Part shown: one piece after another, positions 13,083 through 23,978 of the stretch
Position numbering within the stretch: the first letter of the stretch is position 1
Layout of the letters: every line of letters starts with the position of its first letter
Translations under genes and position numbers: made by a program
Notes under the pieces: model-generated
What the model was told of the DNA's origin: nothing
What the model saw: the letters and a program-made list of their open reading frames with translations, nothing else
Database searches by the model: none
NCBI GenBank assembly: GCA_002946415.1
Contig: NJPS01000031.1
Location: forward strand, 434,001 to 498,000
Direction of reading: 5' to 3'
From: Rutstroemia sp. NJR-2017a BVV2
Lineage: Eukaryota > Ascomycota > Leotiomycetes > Helotiales > Rutstroemiaceae
Length of the DNA: 64,000 bases

Positions 13083-13827
13083 ATGCCCAACGACACCCCC
13101 ACCACCAAAGCCACCGTCCTCATCTCCGGCAACGGCTCCAACCTGCAAGCCCTCATCGACGCCTCACGCACCACTCTCCCGTATCTAAAAATCGTGCGCG
13201 TCATCTCCAACAGGAAGACAGCGTACGGCCTCACCCGCGCAAAGGAAGCCGATATCCCTACTACATACCACAATCTCATCACGGGGAAATACCACACAAA
13301 GGACGAGAAAGACGCCGAGGTGCTGCAGGCTGCGAGGCAGAAATACGATGCTGATCTCGCCGGGATCGTGACGGCTGATGAGCCGGATATTGTGAGTGCG
13401 CGGGCAAGGCTGGGCTGGTTCTACGTGTATACTGACAGAATTACTTTCTCAGGTCATTTGCGCCGGTTGGATGCACATCCTCGCGCCCACGTTCCTCGAT
13501 CCCCTTGCGCAGAAGAACATCCCCGTGATCAATCTGCATCCGGCGCTACCGGGGAGATACGACGGTGCGGGAGCAATACAGCGCGCATACGATGATTTCC
13601 AGGCGGGGAAGCTGCAGGATGGTAAGACTGGAATAATGATACACTATGTGATCAGCGAGGTGGATCGCGGAACCCCGATTACGGTTAGAGAGATTGAGTG
13701 CAGGGAGGGTGAGAGCTTGGAGGATTTGGAGCAGAGGATACATGGGGAGGAGCATGAGCTGATTGTGGAGGGGACGTCGATGGCGATAATAGATCTTTGG
13801 GCTAAGAGAATTCATGGAAAAGATTAA
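13083..13827 (+). CDS. ADE8: Phosphoribosylglycinamide formyltransferase (GAR transformylase)
   Basis: Two exons (13083-13391, 13453-13827) give 227 residues, the normal size for this stand-alone fungal enzyme. It transfers the formyl group of 10-formyltetrahydrofolate to glycinamide ribonucleotide, the third step of de novo purine synthesis. Visible motifs are the N-terminal phosphate-binding loop ATVLISGNGSNLQALID, the VICAGWMHILAP core strand, and the catalytic signature INLHPALPGRYDGAGAI with Asn130 and His132. The block GKTGIMIHYVISEVDRGTPI carries the third catalytic residue, Asp. The second exon starts exactly at VICAGW, with a GTGAGT donor and TTTCTCAG acceptor. It converges on MDE1, whose stop codon lies 245 bp downstream. 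Confidence 0.96.
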
Positions 13828-14071
13828 CATCAGCTGTCACCCTTTCCAACTTTCTTCAAAGTTTGTTCCTGCTCTTCAAATTCTGTGCCTACGGTGTCAA
13901 TCTGGGGCTTTATCATTTCAATGCGTTTGATATCTGGCATGAATTGCTGTTTGACGGCAATTAAGAAGCATACAAAAGTCACAAGAGGGTATATTTGATT
14001 TTGTCTATGCCGATCTAAAACTGTCCTTCTAAAATCTGATGATATAAACCGTAGATAAATAGTCAGATCTC

Positions 14072-14945
14072 TCAAGCAATGGGGGTAATATTGCTAATCC
14101 AGGGCAAGCCTAACTTGCGCATCTCAACCGCCAGTTGGAACAAGTAGTCCAAACTGATAGGATCATTAGCAGTTTTCCAAAGAAAGGAAGTCGAGAGAAA
14201 CCCTACCTCTCACACTGAGTTTTTGCCTTATGCACCGTCTCTCCCCAAACATAAACCCCATGTCTCCTGACCAAAACCGCATAAGTATCTGGGTATTTCT
14301 CCATAGCCTCTTCTAAATACTCCGTCAAGTCCTCTTCGTGCGGTGTATTCTCAATCACCGGAATGCGCAAAGTATCATGATACCCAAGGTTGCCCGTCTT
14401 CTTGAATCCTTTGCCGAACGCTTTAATTTGCTCGATATTGTTGATCTCGAACATCTTTGCGTCAGGCGACAACTCCAGGAGCAGAGTCACCAGAACGGCC
14501 CATTGCGAGTGCGTGTGGATGCAACAACCGGCATTCCGTTTTGTGAAGGCGGCGAGGAAGAGGGGTGTGCATTGGGATGGTTTGAGATTCGGTGGGGAGC
14601 GGAGATATGTGCGGTTTTTGAGATCGAGCTGCTTGGAGAGTTCGAGCACGTAGATGTGTTCGGGGAGCATGAGCTCTTTTTGCACGCCGGATGGCGCGAG
14701 GTAGACTAGATCACTGAGAGTGCATGCATGTTAATGAGTGAAATATGTGACAAGGTTGGTAGGGATAATACGAACTCGTTGCGAATACTGGCCCCCCCTC
14801 CTGTGCCTGTTACCCATCCCAAGTGCCAAAACTTGCGACATAATTCCGGGATGAGGTTGGCGGGGTGTTGGGGGTCTTGAGAAGTGATTAAATGATCATT
14901 GTTCTCGGAAGATTGAACTTCCTGGGTTGAGTTCTGTGTGGTCAT
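14072..14945 (-). CDS. MDE1: Methylthioribulose-1-phosphate dehydratase
   Basis: Minus-strand gene with exons 14945-14776, 14713-14207 and 14153-14072, encoding 252 residues. It is a class II aldolase-fold, zinc-dependent enzyme. It dehydrates 5-methylthioribulose-1-phosphate to 2,3-diketo-5-methylthiopentyl-1-phosphate in the methionine salvage pathway. Motifs: [20 protein letters not shown] (substrate phosphate site), [22 protein letters not shown] with zinc ligands His123 and His125, and [13 protein letters not shown] with the third His. The tail [20 protein letters not shown] is characteristic. The length matches other fungal MDE1 proteins. The enzyme that makes its substrate, MRI1, is encoded 18 kb away in the same window. 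A GATA microsatellite lies just upstream of the start. Confidence 0.95.
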
Positions 14946-14979
14946 ATCTGCTGTTAATGCAAAGAGTAATATCTCGATC

Positions 14980-15014
14980 TAGATAGATAGGCAGATAGGT
15001 AGATAGATAGATAG
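14980..15014. repeat. GATA microsatellite
   Basis: Imperfect tandem GATA units lie about 35 bp upstream of the MDE1 start codon, so they fall in its 5' UTR or core promoter. They could affect expression or bind GATA factors, but simple slippage is the simplest explanation. Confidence 0.7.
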
Positions 15015-15163
15015 CAAATATGAGGGGGCCCGTTCATTTCGATACTCCAACCTTCCGTCTATCAAAATTGCGGGCGGAATTTTGTGAAAAATTGTTATGC
15101 ACAGGCAGCTCGGTTAGTGGGTGAAGTGGGGAAATTGGAGATTGCCCCTCTTTTTTCGTCTTT

Positions 15164-15190
15164 GCTCCTCACGCTCCTCACGCTCCTCAC
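15164..15190. repeat. Three tandem 9-bp units GCTCCTCAC
   Basis: Three perfect copies of GCTCCTCAC followed by a partial GCTTCGC. Lies in the MDE1/calnexin promoter region; no known function. Confidence 0.75.
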
Positions 15191-15935
15191 GCTTCGCATG
15201 GACTGCCTGGTAATCTGGGCTTGTGATTAGCGCAGAGATATGCCGCGGGTGCGGGACACTCGTAGAACCAAATCGAAGGTCGGTTTGATCGATTGCACTG
15301 TCCTTGAGTTGCAATTTATGCTTTCCGAGGAGAAACGGGCAACCAATTCGCACATTGAAGCACAGTCGATGGCAATTGACCTTCAGATGTGTTCATTCGA
15401 GCAGTTTGTAAGCTCGTAGGTGCAGTACAGAGGTAGAGGCTCTCTCTGCAGCTGCCCACTTCAAGCCCTAACGCAGATTTCGTAAACCAATATCACCAGA
15501 CATGGCTTCCACCACAAGCACTGGTAACAGCACAAACTCGAATTGAACACCTGGCACGTATTCCACCCGAATTAGAATACATTAACTTAAATCGATTATT
15601 TTCCATTATTCAATGCGAAGCTGCTAGTTCAACGGCCGGGCCAGCTCTGTTAAATGCCTATCTAGGTAGGTAGCTTCCGAAACCTTACCTAAACGAGGAT
15701 ACGGTAAAAGGACACTGTGGCATTATTTGAAAGCTGGGTGTACCAGCCTACCAGGTAGTTGTCAACGAGCACATAAAAGTCTCCTCACTTCCTCCAGAAC
15801 CTCTTCTTTGGTTTTGTCTTCCAATCCCATTGAGCTCTGGAAGCAATTTATCAATTCTTTCATTTACACACAGCTGTAGAACTCTTTCTTATCTCTCTGA
15901 AAAGATAGATTAGGACCTGCTTCTCTCTGCTCAGC

Positions 15936-17894
15936 ATGCGTTTCTCTAAGACAGCTGCCCTCTCGGCAGCAGCCTTGTTGGCAGGTTCTGTTAACGCTGA
16001 GGCACAATCTGTCCTGAGCGAGGCAAGCTCGTCAGTATCGAGTGCTGCCACCGAGGCTTCTTCGTCACTCTCTTCCGCAACCTCCACCGGCGTCCAACTT
16101 CCTACCTTCACTGTGAGTATTTGGCAGTCCCCACACACTGAGCTACGTAACAGCTTCTGCCGAATTGGTTCGCTGACTTGACATCCTACTCAGCCCACAA
16201 AAATCACTGCCGAGTTCCTAGAACAATTCACCGATGACTGGGAAGAGCGATGGAAGCCATCTCACGCCAAGAAGGATACCAAGGGCGCTGACAAGGAGGA
16301 GGAATGGGCATATGTTGGAGAATGGGCCGTAGAGGAACCCCACGTCTTCAAGGGTATGGAGGGCGATAAGGGTCTTGTTGTGAAAAACGCGGCTGCTCAT
16401 CACGCCATCTCTGCCAAATTCCCCAAGAAGATTGACAACAAAGACAAGACCCTCGTGGTTCAATATGAAGTCAAGCTCCAAAGTAAGTGCATAATGCAAT
16501 TGCCTTCGCTAATGAACATCTATACTAACTTAACATAGATGGTCTTGAGTGTGGTGGTGCTTACTTGAAGCTCCTCCGTGATAACAAGGCTCTTCACCAA
16601 GAAGAATTCTCGAACGCCTCACCATACGTCGTTATGTTCGGTCCTGATAAGTGCGGTACCACCAACAAAGTCCACCTTATCATCAACCACAAGAACCCAA
16701 AGACTGGCGAGTACGAAGAGAAGCACATGAACTCCGCACCAGCTGCCAGAATTCTCAAGACGACCGAGCTTTACACTTTGATCATCCACCCCAACAACAC
16801 CTTCATCGTCAAGTTGGATGGCGAGCAAGTTAAGGAGGGTAGCCTCCTTGAGGACTTTACTCCAGCCTTCAACCCACCTGAGGAGATTGATGACCCTAAG
16901 GATTCCAAGCCCGATACTTGGGTTGACGAGGCCCGTATCCCAGATCCAGAGGCCAAGAAACCAGAAGACTGGGATGAGGATGCGCCATTCGAGATTGTCG
17001 ACGAGGAAGCTACCAAGCCTGAGGATTGGTTGGAGAACGAGCCTCTCACTATTCCAGACCCAGAGGCTGAAAAGCCAGAGGACTGGGATGACGAAGAGGA
17101 TGGAGACTGGGTCGCACCAACTGTACCAAACCCTAAGTGTGATGATGTCTCCGGATGTGGCCCATGGGAGAAGCCAATGATCAAGAACCCCGAATACAAG
17201 GGCAAATGGACCGCACCATACATTGATAACCCAGCCTACAAGGGTGTCTGGGCTCCACGTAAGATCAAGAACCCAGATTACTATGAAGACAAGACCCCGG
17301 CCAACTTGGAGCCAATGGGAGCTGTAAGTTATCTCAAACCGTGCTTACAGGAAATTTCTCACTAACATGAACTCATAGATCGGTTTCGAAATCTGGACCA
17401 TGCAAAGCGACATTCTCTTCGACAACATCTACATTGGTCACTCGGTTGAGGATGCCGAGAAGTTCGCTGACGAGACATTCAATGAGAAGCACCCTATCGA
17501 ACAGTTGGTTGAACTTGAGTCAGTACCAAAATCCGATGATAGCAAGAAGGCCAAGTCACCTTCCGACCTCGTCTTCACTGAAGACCCAGTACTCTACATC
17601 AAGGAGAAGCTTGACTTGTTCTTCACCATTGCCCAAAACGACCCAATTCAGGCCGTCAAGTTTGTTCCTGAAGCAGCAGCTGGAATTGGTGCCGTTTTCG
17701 TCACTCTCATTGCTATCATTGTTGGTATTGTCAGCATGAGCGGTTCTTCCGCACCACCACAGGTCAAGAAGGCGGCTGAGAAGGCCAAGGAGTCTGCTGT
17801 TGATGCCAAGGACAAGGTTGCCGAGGCTGTCGCATCAGGAACTGATGCCGCTAAGGCAGAAATTAACAAACGTACTACCAGGAGTTCATCGTAG
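15936..17894 (+). CDS. Calnexin, ER lectin chaperone
   Basis: Four exons (15936-16112, 16194-16482, 16539-17323, 17379-17894) encode 588 residues. Calnexin binds monoglucosylated N-glycans on new glycoproteins in the ER and retains them until folded. The order of parts is: signal peptide (residues 1-21, ending SVNA), a Ser/Ala-rich spacer unusual in animal calnexins, and the lectin domain with [12 protein letters not shown] and the disulfide cysteine in FGPDKCG. A P-domain arm follows, with tandem repeats such as [17 protein letters not shown] and [19 protein letters not shown]. Then comes a lectin-fold return ([20 protein letters not shown]), a transmembrane helix near 515-537 ([16 protein letters not shown]) and a Lys/Ala-rich cytosolic tail. 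The tail ends KRTTRSSS and lacks a classical KKxx signal. SEC53 and a GH47 mannosidase in the same window act in the same glycoprotein pathway. Confidence 0.95.
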
Positions 17895-18313
17895 ATATGG
17901 GCTGGATTAAGGAGGGGAGGAGAGAAGGACAGAGGAAGAACAAATTTGGAGGCTCGATTGAGCCTAGAGTGGGAACGATACTTGTCTCATATTTGCATGC
18001 AAATTCATTTTCGATTTTTTCCCCATCACTTTGCTACTTATTGTTTAGCTTGTTTATGTGGGAGGGGAATTATGGGGAAAGTGACACATGCAAGTTGGAA
18101 GACAAATTTGTATTTTAGGCGCATAAAAATATTGAATGATATACCGCTGCAATTTCTGAGTGTTTTTGCACATTGATTGCTTGTGACTGGTATTGCTAGC
18201 CAGTTTTTCTATATCTTTCTGTCTATGTCTTCTTTTCCCTTTTTGAGATCCCCACAACTTCGTAAGGTGCTGCTAGTGTTTTGTCGCTCTTTGATCTAGG
18301 TGATACTTTTGTT
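17895..18313. other. Convergent intergenic gap
   Basis: 3' untranslated regions of calnexin and the branched-chain aminotransferase gene; nothing else seen. Confidence 0.5.
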
Positions 18314-20219
18314 CTACTCATTTTCATCTATGACAACACCCCATTCATGCTGAACATTTCCATACATAATATCGTACAACCAACCCTTGATGATCTTGGC
18401 ATATAGCCCAGAATCGCCTTCAGACATTGGAATATCAATTTCCTCAGAGCGGAAGTTGATTGCTGAGACGGGCGTCACGAAGTACTGGGCGGTGTTAGTA
18501 GTTGTCTTGTGCTCATTTTCTTTCTTTCTTTTTATGCTTATAGAGCGGGAAGTGTGGAATCTCCGGAGGTAGGAGAGGAGGAAGGAAGGAAGGAAGGAAG
18601 GAAGTGAAAAACACATACCGCAGTACCACTCGTAAAAGCCTCTACAAGTCGACCTTCCTTTTGCGCATCCTCGATCTCAAGCATAGAGTAAGTTCGCTCG
18701 ACGATCTTAAGAGGTGGGATCGGGGCCTTGTTTTCAGAAGAGGAAAGATAAGGAGAGTTGGCTGTGAGACGAGATTGTGCGAGGTCGAGCACGCTGCGTC
18801 GGGTTACGCCGTCGAGGATGATCTTGTCGGTTGTGGGGGCGGTGATGAGTTCGAGGGCGGAGGTGGTTTTGTTGCGGATCTAGGGGTAGGGGGTGTTAGG
18901 TTGAGTGGGTGGATTGGGTGGATTGTGCGAGGAGTAGGGAGAGAGTGAGGGAGGTTAGAGGGGAGGTTGGAATACATACGACGACGAAGAAGTTGCTGGC
19001 GCCGGCTTCGGTGACTTGGTAGTCCGGACCGAAGAGCCAGAGGATTTGGTCGTATCCGAGCTTGCGGCCTGCCATCTATAGAGAGTGTCAAACAGGGATT
19101 TCTTGAGAATAGGCAGCTCATTTTTTTTTTCGACCAGGGTGGTTGTTCGAGCGGACTTAGAACTGTGAAAGAGCGACTTACTTGCGGGACGAAGGATGGG
19201 CCATAGTTTGCTCCAACTTTGGCGTAGCCGAATCCACCAGGCCATGCACGAGTATCTTCCTTTCTAAGAAACTATCAATAAACTTCTCCCAAACCTAAAT
19301 TTCCTGATTGGAGGCGTGGAGTTTGCTATGAGTCGGGAGAGACTCGCAGCAAGATAACTTACGAAGCAAGTAACTTGAGTCCTGGAGGCTTGGGTGCGGC
19401 GCCTGGAGGAGTACCAGCTAGATCTGGCCATGGGGCAGCGATGACGAAAAGGAGAACTTCGGATGGTGCAGTGACACCCAGTTCTTCTCCATTTCCAATG
19501 ATTGCAGGTCGAACATACAGGAAACTTCCTGGACGTGATTTCGGAAGCCAGCCTGGAGATGGTTAGCATTTTTGCATGTTTTCGTTCCCTGTCTTGTGTA
19601 TCGAGAGTCTCTTAAGCGGAGGAATAAAGATGGTTGATGAAGCTGTGGAAAATGACATGGAGATAGGTTTACGTACGAGGTCCATCCAGTCCCAAGAATA
19701 GCTTGAGTAACTTTTCCAGCTCGACTGGGTCAAAGGCAGGTAGTACCACACGTTGAGCTGACATCACGAGACGATTACAGTTTCTCTCTGGGCGGAAGAG
19801 TCGTAGTTTTCCATCAAATCCACGGTAAACTTTCATTCCTTCGAAACATTGAGTAGCGTAATGAAGGCACGACGCCGTAGGCATCATGGTCAGAGGTCCA
19901 TACTGGATTCAATTAGTTAGTGTTGTCGAATTCAAGATAGTACTCTGCAGATGTGCCTACGTACTGGTTTGATTTCAGGGGCATGCCATCCTTCATCGGC
20001 GGTCCATTTCACTGAGATCATATGGTCTGTACAGCTTTTGGATCCCCATACTTCTTTGCTGTTTGGCTCTGGCACGGATCTTAGGGTGGAGGTTTTGGTG
20101 ATAGTAACGTGTGACGCATCCAAATCTTTGAGCTGAGGTGCTGATGAAGAATCTTTGATGTGGGATTCAGTGAGATGACTCATGGTCTCAACGGGAGGGG
20201 GTGCGTTAGCCACAGCCAT
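18314..20219 (-). CDS. Branched-chain amino-acid aminotransferase
   Basis: Minus-strand gene with seven exons (20219-19965, 19902-19677, 19552-19363, 19263-19182, 19075-18980, 18879-18619, 18484-18314), closing to 426 residues. It is a fold-type IV PLP enzyme that interconverts Leu, Ile and Val with their keto acids, using glutamate/2-oxoglutarate. Motifs: CLHYATQCFEGMKVYRG, FRPERNCNRLVMSAQR, SFLYVRPAIIGNGEELGV, GGFGYAKVGANYG with the probable PLP lysine at 238, and VTEAGASNFFVV. The N-terminus has about 40 Ser/Pro-rich residues and is not a clear mitochondrial presequence, so a cytosolic BAT2-like form is possible. In fungi such enzymes can also transaminate 4-methylthio-2-oxobutyrate to methionine, linking it to MDE1 and MRI1 nearby. 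Intron 6 contains a GGAA microsatellite. Confidence 0.94.
18579..18604. repeat. GGAA microsatellite in an intron
   Basis: About six GGAA units on the plus strand lie inside the last intron (18485-18618) of the branched-chain aminotransferase gene. Read in the sense direction this is a TTCC polypyrimidine run. Confidence 0.8.
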
Positions 20220-20848
20220 TCTGGATCTTTGGAAATAGTGTCGATATGGGTTTGGAAAGTGTTAATGAAGCTGCTACTTCAGTCAGAATGAGAAATGGAG
20301 GATTTAGAATGGATGAAGTCAGGGAGAAATTGATCCAAGTCCGGAGCTGAGTAAAGGTGAAGGAAGGGCAGAAAGCCACGAATTGCTCTTCTAATCATCA
20401 ATATCCACCTCACCGCTCCGAGAACGGGAGACGGGGTTAAGCTGCACCTTCCACTTGTAACCTAGTAGCGTCTTGACTCTTGATAACCAGCCGTGGAAAC
20501 GTTTCACTTGAGCTGTCTTATCAAGCTTTCTCCACACCCCGCATCGCCGGCCCATTCGTTGGTGTGCCGGGAATACATCCATGTTACCTTCAACTAATGC
20601 GACTACAGAACGCCAATGACTCGGACGGATGACCTCGACGCCTTCCGTCCCTTGGCTCGTCAGATTTGTTGTCAATTTCAATGGGAGCATGAACTTGCAT
20701 CTGGGTTGACATATTGTTGGTCCCAACAGGTCCTTCTTACGTCGCTTAAGGTTATTTAAACATCTGTACTACCCGTGCCGTGCCTGAAAGCTTTCCAACT
20801 CCTTAACGTCCAACATTTCACTCCGCTTGACAGGCCACTTATTGCATA
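20220..20848. other. Intergenic gap with one unexplained short ORF
   Basis: This holds the promoter of the aminotransferase gene and the 3' UTR of the halogenase-like gene. A minus-strand ORF with a true ATG (20690 down to 20391, 99 codons) is strongly basic and ends in SGEVDIDD. It has no recognised family and may be chance. Confidence 0.35.
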
Positions 20849-22999
20849 TCACTTTAACGTATACAGCACCTTTGTACTTTCTTCAACACTGTGCTCCCAG
20901 CCACAGAAGGCACACTTTCTGAAATCCGATCTCAAGATCTTCCATTCCCCGCAACCCCGACATCGTCGAGCCAAAATATCTCTGTCCACTTTGTCCTTGA
21001 CGAAATTGAGCTCGTCGTCGTACCATCGCAACATGCCGGCCCATCGTCCTTTGTACTTCCCAGTAGATATTGCCTTGGTAAGGTGTGCCGCTGAGAGCCT
21101 TTTAACGTCGTCAATCGTCTTCTGGGTGAGCTCGGCATGCGGTGGTCCATCGAGCAGCTGAATGGCGAGCTTGGCGAAGGCAATGTACTCCTCGGACTGC
21201 GCACCCCAATCCCAAGTAGTCAACAATTCACCAACATTATTAGGTGACTCATACTTCTTCATATTCTGGATTTTCGTGTTGCCCGTTCCGCAAAGATATT
21301 GCCAAAGTGGTCCCAGGGGTCCGAGTTGAGGAGAGCGCATGCAAACATAATTGAAGACATTCATACGTTGAAGATTTGGGACACGGTCTCGGCAAAACTC
21401 CTCATATTTCTGCATGAAACTGTGTCTTTCGGAAGAACCCTCGGCCGATAGGTACCCTTTTATCATTTCAGCGGCGTAAATGCTGGTGCTCATGTTCGCA
21501 TTGATTCCAGGTGAATACAATGGGTTTGTGAAACCAGTGGCATCGCCAATGGCCATCCAGTTCTTTCCCGTGACACGGGGTGAACGGAAAGCCATATTCT
21601 TACGCGCGAACCAAGTGGTTCCGGGACCGTACAAATCTTCGATAAGGTTGTGTTTCTCCATCAAACTGCCAACCTTCTCATATCTGGAGACGATCCAGTT
21701 GAACTTTTGTTCCGCTTCACTCCTCCCGAAAGTCGAAAGATCGGCCGGGTATTGAACATCAGAGCGGAGGGCAAAGCCAATGCTAACTACCCAACGGAAT
21801 TTGAGATTGAATGTTTTGACAAGCTCGTCCACGGAAGGATACAGGTCGCCTGGCGTTTTGGCGGCGTTGAGGTCGAGTAAGTGATTGATCATTGCAGTCA
21901 GGTTCTCAATAGAACTTCCCTCCCATGATGGAAGTCTGATGACCCAAGCCCAGCTTTGGTGCCATAAATGTTAGCTTCTACTCTGCTACAAGACCATACA
22001 GCATAGGAGAACTTACCCTTCAGCAAGGCAGATATGGTTCGTGTTAACACTCTCATAACTTCTCAGGGGGAAATGACTTTCGTCACTTGACTGCTGGAAA
22101 TAAGCCCAGAAAGCATGGGTGTTGACGCCATCGACCTTCTCAATCCGTGATTCATTCGAGACAAGGCGATGGAACCGACCCGTTGCGTCTATCAAAAGGC
22201 GACCCTCCATTGACTCTTCCTTCGAGGTTTCGCAGTTTCGGACGGGCACTGTTGTTTCAGTATTGTCGTGTCCTGGTACGATGCCCTTGATGTCAACTTC
22301 CCGGCCATGGAGAACAGTGATACCCAAGCGCTGTGCGTGGAGGGTCAGCATTAACTCGCTGATCTTTCTCTCCATCTGGACTGTTGCAACGAAATCTCCT
22401 GGTGGTCCGTTGGCGACAAATTGAGTATAATTCTCTGGATCGCCTGTGGAGGAGAAGTAGTAGAATGCCAGGCCGTCTTTGGGACCGAACAGACGCCAGA
22501 GCATAGGTGACTCTATGCCGATAGACTTGAGCCAGAGTCCGAAGAGTGGCAGGGTCGACTCGCCAATCTTATATCCTGGGCTGCTGGACTTCTCTAGTAC
22601 TGTCATGGTTGTTGTAGGCGCCGCTATGGGTCCAATGTAGTCAGCAAGTGTTGATCGTAGACGAGCTTTTGGTGCATTTCAAGCACTTCAATTCTCCATA
22701 TCATTATCACTACGAAGGTGATAGTCTAGAGAATGATCTCTTATCTGGGGATTTCAAGATGGACAAATTTATGTTGGGGTATTGTGTAACGTACCTGGAC
22801 AACTTATACTCAGCTCCAGAGTCTTCGCATGGATCGCATAAATCAAAGCATGAATGCCTCCGCCGATGACAACAACATCAGACTTTCCGGGCAGCTGTTC
22901 CTTTCCTGCATTGAATTGGTTTAGAACAGAAGCATCAGAGAGAGCCTTCTTGCTGGGCCCAACCGCTTCGGAAGAGAGTGAGGATTGTTCTGCACCCAT
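20849..22999 (-). CDS. Flavin-dependent halogenase-like monooxygenase with zinc-ribbon-like tail
   Basis: Minus-strand gene with exons 22999-22795, 22623-22017 and 21953-20849, closing to 638 residues. An alternative GTATAA donor would shorten exon 1 by 15 nt. The fold is that of FAD halogenases/geranylgeranyl-reductase-like enzymes: VVVIGGGIHALIYAI (Rossmann strand), GYKIGESTLPLFGLWLKSIG, LLIDATGRFHRLVSNESRI, and the FAD motif AIGDATGFTNPLYSPGIN. The halogenase signature WxWxIP appears as WAWVIRLP (residues 272-279), interrupted by two extra residues. The classic GxGxxG ends in Ala (GGGIHA). The C-terminus carries CRGCGEW...KCAFCGW (Cys602, 605, 618, 621), like a small zinc ribbon. The protein begins MGAEQSS, matching an N-myristoylation pattern. 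The substrate is unknown, and whether it halogenates is doubtful. It faces a decayed Baeyer-Villiger gene. Confidence 0.85.
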
Positions 23000-23561
23000 G
23001 GTTGATGTTTACGTTCTCTGATGTACTATGAACAATGGCGTTAATGGTCTTGACGATGGCAGAATTTATACAAGAAGATTCTGCTTCCAAAAAATTTTGT
23101 TTCACCTCCAAATTTTGAGGGGAACAACGTTGACGGTCTCTTATAGCAGTAGGATGTCAGCAATTTTACGCGTTCACCACATCTACGTATAACGTCAGAT
23201 GGGCTCTACGTAGTTCATCTCTCGGACTTCCGATAAATTCACAGTTAAAAGTCAAGGTCACTAGTTTGCTAAAACATATTACCGTTTGTTTCAATGATAA
23301 ATCGGACATTTAAAAGAACAACTGTTTGGACAAGCGAGAGTAACTTGCACTTTCAATCCATCACTTCTGGCAAAGATGGTTCCAGCAACACGTTGATTTC
23401 TTCCAGCTACTTTTCGTACGCCTGTCTCGCTCTCCAGATCTCGTTCTTGTCATGTTCAGGTCAAGCACCCACTTCAACCTCGCTCCCAGAATGCAGCCTC
23501 ATATTCTACTTTACGTAATGCACCCACAAGCAGTCAGCAAGCTCCTGGTATCAAGACTGAT
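23000..23561. other. Divergent gap between halogenase-like gene and BVMO remnant
   Basis: A 562-bp head-to-head region. The frame of the BVMO remnant stays open upstream to a TGA at 23394-23396 but contains no ATG before 23562, so an upstream exon spliced near 23407 (TTCCAG) is possible. Confidence 0.4.
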
Positions 23562-23978
23562 ATGCATGGCTATACCATCAAAGAGCAGCCCCTAGGAACT
23601 TTACGTACAATCAAACTCATTATTATTGGCGCTGGAGTCAGCGGCATCAATTTGGCTCGAACATTGAAGCAGCAGACCGTCCACGTTGAGCATGTCATAT
23701 ATGACAAGAACCCTGACGTCGACGGAACTTGGTATGAGAACTGCTATCCAGGATGTGCATCGGACGACCCTTCTCACAACTACCAGTTCACCCACACGCC
23801 CAATCCAGGATGGAGTTCTTTATTCTCACCAGCATCTGAGATTAGGAAGTATCTCGTCGACATATGCAACATATGTGGTTTGCGTGACCACATGAAGCTA
23901 TCACATTCCGTCCTCCATGCAGGATGGGAGGAAAGGGCTGTGAATGATGAATATGATAAAAGGATAGACCAATGTTGA
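23562..23978 (+). pseudogene. Truncated Baeyer-Villiger monooxygenase N-terminus
   Basis: The 138-codon ORF matches only the N-terminal quarter of class I Baeyer-Villiger flavin monooxygenases, which are normally over 500 residues. Visible are the lead-in GYTIKEQPLGTLR, the FAD motif LIIIGAGVSGINLARTLKQ, and DGTWYENCYPGCASDDPSHN followed by YSP-like positioning residues (SSLFSPASEIRKYL). After HSVLHAGWEE homology is lost and stops follow in the same frame at 23976, 23991, 24000 and 24033. A short stretch after them (24003-24029, HLVVRFKNG) may be the next strand of the family. The NADPH-binding domain and the BVMO fingerprint are absent. I read it as a pseudogene: intact start, point-mutated and deleted thereafter. 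It is divergent from the halogenase-like gene, suggesting both were once co-regulated. Confidence 0.75.

Larger units (their letters stand above)
14946..15935. other. Divergent intergenic region, MDE1 / calnexin
   Basis: The promoters of MDE1 (minus) and calnexin (plus) share this 990-bp gap. It contains a degenerate GATA microsatellite (14980-15014) and three copies of a 9-bp unit, GCTCCTCAC, at 15164-15190. No unfolded-protein-response element was confirmed by eye. Confidence 0.45.
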
